Part shown: positions 14,553 through 18,597 of the stretch, piece after piece
Layout: each line of letters starts with the position of its first letter
Numbering within the stretch: the first letter of the stretch is position 1
Source: CAYWFP01 sp964457365
Lineage (GTDB): Bacteria; Planctomycetota; SZUA-567
Assembly (NCBI GenBank): GCA_964457365.1
Contig: CAYWFP010000081.1
Coordinates: 1-18,597 of the forward strand
Direction: 5' to 3'
Length of the DNA: 18,597 nucleotides
Notes under the pieces: generated by a model
Databases searched by the model: none
Told to the model about the DNA's origin: nothing
Seen by the model: only the letters and a program-made list of their open reading frames with translations
Program-made: the position numbers and the translations under genes

Positions 14553-14661
14553 CGGGTACTCGCGTTGGACCGAATGCAAACGATATATCGGTGGTGCGAT
14601 TATCATTTTACCGCGCGCGTTGGAAATACTCCAGAATTTTCAGCCGCACGGAGAGTTTCCG

Positions 14662-16397
14662 TCAGGAGTTCTCATATCGACGCCGCCACGCCTCCTCAAC
14701 AAGCGCAGCATCGGTGCCGACGATTTGCGGCGGCGTCTCGCCAACGTTATCGAGAAATCTCGACAAGGGGAAATTGAAACCGCGCTTGGGAAGATTCGCG
14801 ACTTCGCGAGGCAGATAGCGATAGAGAATGCGGCGGAGAACCGATTTCTGTCCGAAGACCAACAGAGCGCGTCCGTCCATCTCGGCGAGTCGTTCGAGCA
14901 ACCCACGATGCAGAAATGGCGCGCGCATCTCGAAACTCGCGCGCATGCTGCCACGTTCACTGGCCGGGATATACGTTCCGGGCAGGGTGGCGCGAAGGTC
15001 GAATCGCTGCGCGGCCAACGACAACGGCAATTCCATGTCGGCGAATTGTGTGCGACTCCAGTCGGAAAAACCGGGCAGTTGTTGCAGCCAATGAAAGACG
15101 CCGATGTTTTTCGCCGCGAGGAATTGTTGTTCCGGTGCAGCCGCGATCAGTGTTGCCACACCATCGAAGCTGTCCGGGCGGAGCGTGCGAAAGAGAAACG
15201 CGGCAGCGCGACGCAACGGCGCCGGCAGAGCGGTCCAACGCGTTCAATCGTGGAGGAACTGGTATTTCAGGTACCCGCCGAAGAGTTCGTCGCCGCCGAT
15301 GCCGGAGAAACCGACGACGATGCTTTCTCGCGCGCGCGATGTCATCTGGTGGACCACCGCGACGGTGATGTTTTCGTTCGGCTCGCCGAAGAGCGCATAG
15401 ATTCTCGCGGGGAGGTTGTCGGTCGGCTCGGTTCTCGACCACCGGATGCAGTAGATCGAGGTGACGCGCGATAGCCGCGGCGGAAGCGGAATCATCGGTC
15501 GCGCCCGGATCGCGGAAAGCCACGGTAAAGGTTTCCACCCGCTGCTTCAACTCCCGCGCCGCGAGTGCCGCGATAAGCGAGCTGTCGATGCCCGAGGAGA
15601 GGAACAACGCCAGCGGTACGTCCGACCGGAGCCGCACGCGCAACGAATCGATCAGCAATTCGACGACATCGTCGAGATCCCTCTCGCTCGGGGGCTCTGG
15701 GGCTCCGCGGGGGATTCCGGGCATCGGAGGCGTATAGTGGCGGCGTTCACGAAATTCGTTTGCCTGCGTTACGGTCAGGTGCATCCCCGGCAGGACACGG
15801 CGCAGGCCTTCCCAGCCGGTATCGCCATCGGGAAAGAAGCCGAGGCTGCAGAAAGCCGTGATCTGTCTGGGGCCAAGGTCCGGAGAGAGGTTCAACAGCT
15901 GCACCAGCGGCTCCGGTTCGGAGGCGAAGTAGACACCCTCCGGTTGCCGAACCAGATACAGCGGTTTTTCGCCGAAGATATCGGTGGCCAGATGAAGTCG
16001 AGCGTTCTGCCAAAGCGCGAAGGCGAACATGCCGTCGAACGTATCGAGGCATTCCGGGCCCCATGTGCGCCATGCCTGCAGCAGCACTTCGGTATCGCCC
16101 CGGCTATTGAAGACGGCTCCAATCTTCTCCAGTCTATCGCGCAATTCCGCGGTAGTTGTAGATCTCCCCGTTGAAAGCGACGGTGGCGTCGCCGCGAGTC
16201 ATGGGTTGGGCGCTCTCGTCCGTCAGGTCGATCACGGCCAGACGGGTATGCCCCAGAAAGACACCCTCCCCGCTCAGATACCACTCGCCGTGGCCGTCGG
16301 GACCGCGATGGCGCAGCATATCCATGCCTGCACGTCCGCGGCGAAGATCCTCTTCCCGCAGAGGGCGATTCAGTTTGAAGCCGAAGATGCCGCACAT
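14662..16397 (-). pseudogene. asnB: Asparagine synthetase (glutamine-hydrolysing) homologue, frameshifted
   Basis: A complete AsnB-type amidotransferase can be read, but in three phases. Phase one (16397-16134): MCGIFGFKLNRPL with the glutaminase Cys2, then HRGPDGHGEWY and AFNGEIYNYR. Phase two (to about 15431): DTEVLLQAW, FDGMFAFALW, FGEKPLYLV and the pyrophosphate loop LSSGIDSSLIAAL. Phase three (to 14662): DNLPARIYALFGEPNENIT, GFSGIGGDELFGGYLKY, then the C-terminal MRAPFLHRGLLERL and LPKRGFNFPLSRFLD. The breaks look like single-base changes: an extra base near 16147-16152, another near 15429-15432, and a missing base near 15245 closely followed by an extra one near 15228-15232. AsnB homologues of this kind often serve exopolysaccharide or capsule clusters. 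ATG at 16397 begins 2 bp after the upstream stop. No functional product is expected unless the indels are sequence errors. Confidence 0.85.
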
Positions 16398-16399
16398 GG

Positions 16400-18178
16400 C
16401 TATTCCTGCCGCAGAAAACGGTCCAGCGTCGCGAGTGACATCATCAGCGCCCCGCCGCCCTTGGATTTGTCCAATGTATTCTGGATGTATCGCCGGAGTC
16501 GATCCATATCGAAGAGACCGAGTTCGGCCAAGGCGTCCGAATCGGCCAGCGCCAGCATGGCTGCGCGCAACTTCTCGTGTTGCCGGACGACCCGGTCGTT
16601 ATCCGGCCAGGTCCGTTCTTCCGCGGAGGGCCAGAAGTTGGCTTGCCCGCCGAAGCCGAGCTTGCGCCGGCAATAATCCCTGAGCCAGAAGAGTTGCTGC
16701 TGCCAGGGCTGGTAGCCCGCGGGCATGTTGGTGTTGCCGTTGCGCATGCGGGCCAGCTCCGAATCGATCCGGGTCAGTGCCATGCGGGCGATACGGGCGT
16801 TGAGGCGATAGCGCTTGGGCAGGGCGTGATACAGATCGAAAACCTCGTTGTCGAAGGCCGCCGTACGCTGTTCCGCGCAGGTGCCGATGCTGGTCAGGTT
16901 GGTGTTGGGGTAATGGCGACCGAGTGCGTGGGTGATAAGGTGCTCCCACATGTTGTCGCGAGTCATGCAAAATGATTCCCCTTCATCGAGCACTGTCCGG
17001 ACCGACAGGCGAAGGGCGTTCATCAATTCGTCCCGAAGTCGAGATTGGACGAGCGCCATCAATCCCGGATCCTTGAGCCTGTATGAAATCGCGTCGAGAA
17101 AATCCTTTACCAAATCCGGGCCCAATGAGCGTTGCCGCAGAAGAAACGTCGGTTGTCCCACGATACGGATGCGGGAGCTGGGAACGTACATGCCCTGAAA
17201 CATATAGTCGATTCCACGACCGTGGAAAGCGACGTCCACCCATGGCGCCACCGCCGGACGGTAGCCGCAGAAAAGCGCATGCCCATAGCTATACATCCCT
17301 CCGCCGAGGCGGGTCATGGTGTCGAGGTAATCGGTATACGGGTCCGAGGGAAGCGGAAGATGAACGTGCCAACATCCCTTGCTGAGCGCCACTTCGCGTG
17401 CGATGCGCAGTTCGTTGTTCTCGCGGATGGTCACGGTAAAGCAGGTCGGCGCGCCCGGAAAGGCCGCCAGCACAATGCGTGAATCGAGTCCGCCGCTGAG
17501 GAACAATCCCCAACGTCTGGGCGTGTCGCTGGTCTTGCGCAGGAGCGAGCGCTTCAGCCGCGCGGCCAATTCGTCCGCGCATGCGCCAAGGCTTTCGCGT
17601 GTCTTCTCGAACGAGGGCGTCCAGTATCGTATCTCCTCGACCGTCTCGCCGTCGTAGACCCAGTGCGTCGCCGCGGGCAGGAAGCGCGAACGCGTATCGT
17701 AGGTCCTGTCGCCCATCAACCGTTGCAGCCAGAGGAATTCGAAGAACGCCGGCTGGTTCAACCGCAGTCGGGCGGTGCGCTTCAGATGGAGCCAGAGATC
17801 GTTGTAAAATACGGAGCCGGTAAACTCCCCGTCTTCGGCGACGTGGTAGAACGGGATCGACACGAAACGGTCGGTGACGACGTGCAGGCGGCCGCGAGTC
17901 TTTTCCAGCCACACGAGCAGAAACTCGCCGTTGATCTGCCGCAGGAACGACTCTTCGCCGCCGGTTTGCGTCAGCTCCTGGCAGACGCCTTCGGGATCGA
18001 TCCGCATGCCCAGAATCGGGCGGCCGACGATCTCGACCTGATGCGCCGCGTCATCGAAAGTCCATCGGCCGGCGGTATAGTACTGCCGGTCGAAGATAAA
18101 CGCCTTTTCGCCACGCCGCCAAGTGCAGAATGCGCGTGGCAGGCGTATGGCGGCCGGGGATTCGCGAATATCGGTCAA
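16400..18178 (-). CDS. Asparagine-synthase-like protein without glutaminase Cys
   Basis: The 592-residue protein has an N-terminal part (about 1-190) like the class II glutamine amidotransferase fold (LRQINGEFLLVWLEKTRGRL at 79-98, then HVVTDRFVSIPFYH), but without the Cys at position 2. It should not hydrolyse glutamine. The synthetase part has the PPi loop FLSGGLDSRIV (226-236), which adenylates a carboxylate. The second motif, usually GDGGDELFGGY, is altered to HGRGIDYMFQGMY (319-331). Such asn_synth homologues form amides or act on modified peptides and sugars in capsule and peptide clusters (lasso cyclases are one example, but no precursor or protease partner is seen). The start is TTG at 18178, with GGAG about 9 bp upstream and no better candidate. 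It is the first and only intact gene of the minus-strand module and is 2 bp from asnB. Confidence 0.8.
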   Translation of the reverse strand: MTDIRESPAAIRLPRAFCTWRRGEKAFIFDRQYYTAGRWTFDDAAHQVEIVGRPILGMRIDPEGVCQELTQTGGEESFLRQINGEFLLVWLEKTRGRLHVVTDRFVSIPFYHVAEDGEFTGSVFYNDLWLHLKRTARLRLNQPAFFEFLWLQRLMGDRTYDTRSRFLPAATHWVYDGETVEEIRYWTPSFEKTRESLGACADELAARLKRSLLRKTSDTPRRWGLFLSGGLDSRIVLAAFPGAPTCFTVTIRENNELRIAREVALSKGCWHVHLPLPSDPYTDYLDTMTRLGGGMYSYGHALFCGYRPAVAPWVDVAFHGRGIDYMFQGMYVPSSRIRIVGQPTFLLRQRSLGPDLVKDFLDAISYRLKDPGLMALVQSRLRDELMNALRLSVRTVLDEGESFCMTRDNMWEHLITHALGRHYPNTNLTSIGTCAEQRTAAFDNEVFDLYHALPKRYRLNARIARMALTRIDSELARMRNGNTNMPAGYQPWQQQLFWLRDYCRRKLGFGGQANFWPSAEERTWPDNDRVVRQHEKLRAAMLALADSDALAELGLFDMDRLRRYIQNTLDKSKGGGALMMSLATLDRFLRQE

Positions 18179-18533
18179 AATAGTCGCTCCGTCGTTTCCG
18201 TCGCGGCGGGTGTAGACTTACGGATGCCGCCGCAAACAAACTATACTATGGATTTTCGGGGTCGAGAACAGAAAGAGAGGCACTCGTATCACGGGGAAGA
18301 CCACGCGTTCATGAGTTGGCGCAGCTTTTCCGTGAGCGAAGGGTAATCAGGTGTGAGCGGGAGGTGCTTGCTATGTGTTTTCTTGGGCTGTCCGGAAGGC
18401 ATTTTCGGCAGTCCGTCCGCCGTCCGAACATCCCTTTCGGAGGGCAAGGAAAAGCCTTCGCAACCTGTTGCGGCCGTGAGGGTTCCGTCTACTTCTTGTC
18501 CGCACGCGTCTTGCTGCTGTCCGGTCCCATTCC
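18179..18533. other. Upstream non-coding region of the amidotransferase module
   Basis: These 355 bp carry no convincing gene. On the minus strand TATAGT (18240-18245) could be a -10 box for the downstream operon, but no matching -35 is evident. A short hairpin with a TTCG loop (CCCTTTCGGAGGG, near 18432-18444) and an AAGG/CCTT stem near 18446-18458 are visible without a T-run. Confidence 0.4.
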
Positions 18534-18580
18534 GGAGCGGGCGGGGGAATCGAACCTCCGTGTCCAGCTTGGAAAGCTGG
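18534..18580 (-). tRNA. tRNA-Gly(TCC), 3' half only
   Basis: On the minus strand the anticodon arm is perfect: stem CCAGC (18576-18580) and GCTGG (18564-18568) around loop TTTCCAA, anticodon TCC. A short variable loop, a T-arm GGAGG-TTCGATT-CCCCC (one A-C mismatch) and the acceptor end GCCCGCTCC follow. No CCA is fully encoded (CCG is found). The 17 bases 5' of the anticodon stem (18581-18597) do not form a D-arm and lack its GG. I therefore read this as a 3' tRNA fragment, possibly an attachment-site copy; the rest lies beyond the window. Confidence 0.55.
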
Positions 18581-18597
18581 GGAGGGGAATGCGTAGC

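Noticed and set aside
18385..18420. Signal recognition particle RNA because of GTCCGGAAGG
   Set aside because: The match stops after ten bases; the AGCAGCC part of the conserved loop is absent and the flanks do not pair as the SRP hairpin.
18564..18580. tRNA-Ser(GGA) on the plus strand
   Set aside because: The anticodon arm is nearly palindromic and would give GGA on the plus strand, but the T-arm (GGTTCGATT) is only on the minus strand and no long variable arm exists.
1..18597. CRISPR array or phage-defence module
   Set aside because: No regularly spaced repeats, cas-like genes or known defence domains were seen on either strand.

Overview
This is a GC-rich (roughly 60 percent or more) bacterial chromosomal window. 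Genes are mostly single or in short operons on both strands, with clear Shine-Dalgarno sequences (AAAGGA, GGGAGG, GAAGGAA) in front of many starts. No gene fixes the taxon. The FAD_oxidored-type flavoprotein tail, a TrpB2-type tryptophan synthase beta chain, many orphan proteins and the amidotransferase/glycosyltransferase genes would suit a PVC-group (Verrucomicrobia/Lentisphaerae/Planctomycetes-like) or similar environmental lineage. That is inference only.

Left part (1-5847): the end of a flavoprotein gene on the plus strand, then a minus-strand run. The run holds an M50-like membrane protein with an HExxH motif, an EAL/HDOD signalling protein, a stand-alone trpB of the TrpB2 type, and a tightly coupled trio (YcxB-like membrane protein, a short RsmI-like 16S rRNA methyltransferase, and an unknown 138-residue protein). 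Between the EAL/HDOD gene and trpB lies a plus-strand fragment that reads like the last strand of a serpin.

Middle (6153-13180): an NtrC-like AAA+ regulator without a GAFTGA loop, a non-coding stretch with two REP-like palindromes, an ATC-hydrolase-like protein divergent from a half-length ketoacyl-synthase-like protein without the catalytic Cys, and a four-gene operon joined by ATGA overlaps. The operon encodes an acidic low-complexity protein, a TPR-like protein, a two-helix membrane zinc ribbon and an RmlD-like reductase, and it sits behind a perfect TTGACA box. A 443-residue orphan follows.

Right part (13184-18597): a minus-strand polysaccharide-type module of an asparagine-synthase-like protein (intact), asnB (broken by several single-base indels) and a GT4 glycosyltransferase. 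The glycosyltransferase is split by a segment of about 105 bp with 27-bp terminal inverted repeats and has also lost a family-typical glutamate. Beyond it lies a 3' half of tRNA-Gly(TCC) without a recognisable D-arm. The decay is confined to about 14.3-16.2 kb, which suggests an accessory module being lost, though local sequence error cannot be excluded for the indels. No complete new system is proven. The best candidates for new biology are the four-gene operon, the GAFTGA-less regulator, the half ketoacyl synthase and the small inverted-repeat element.
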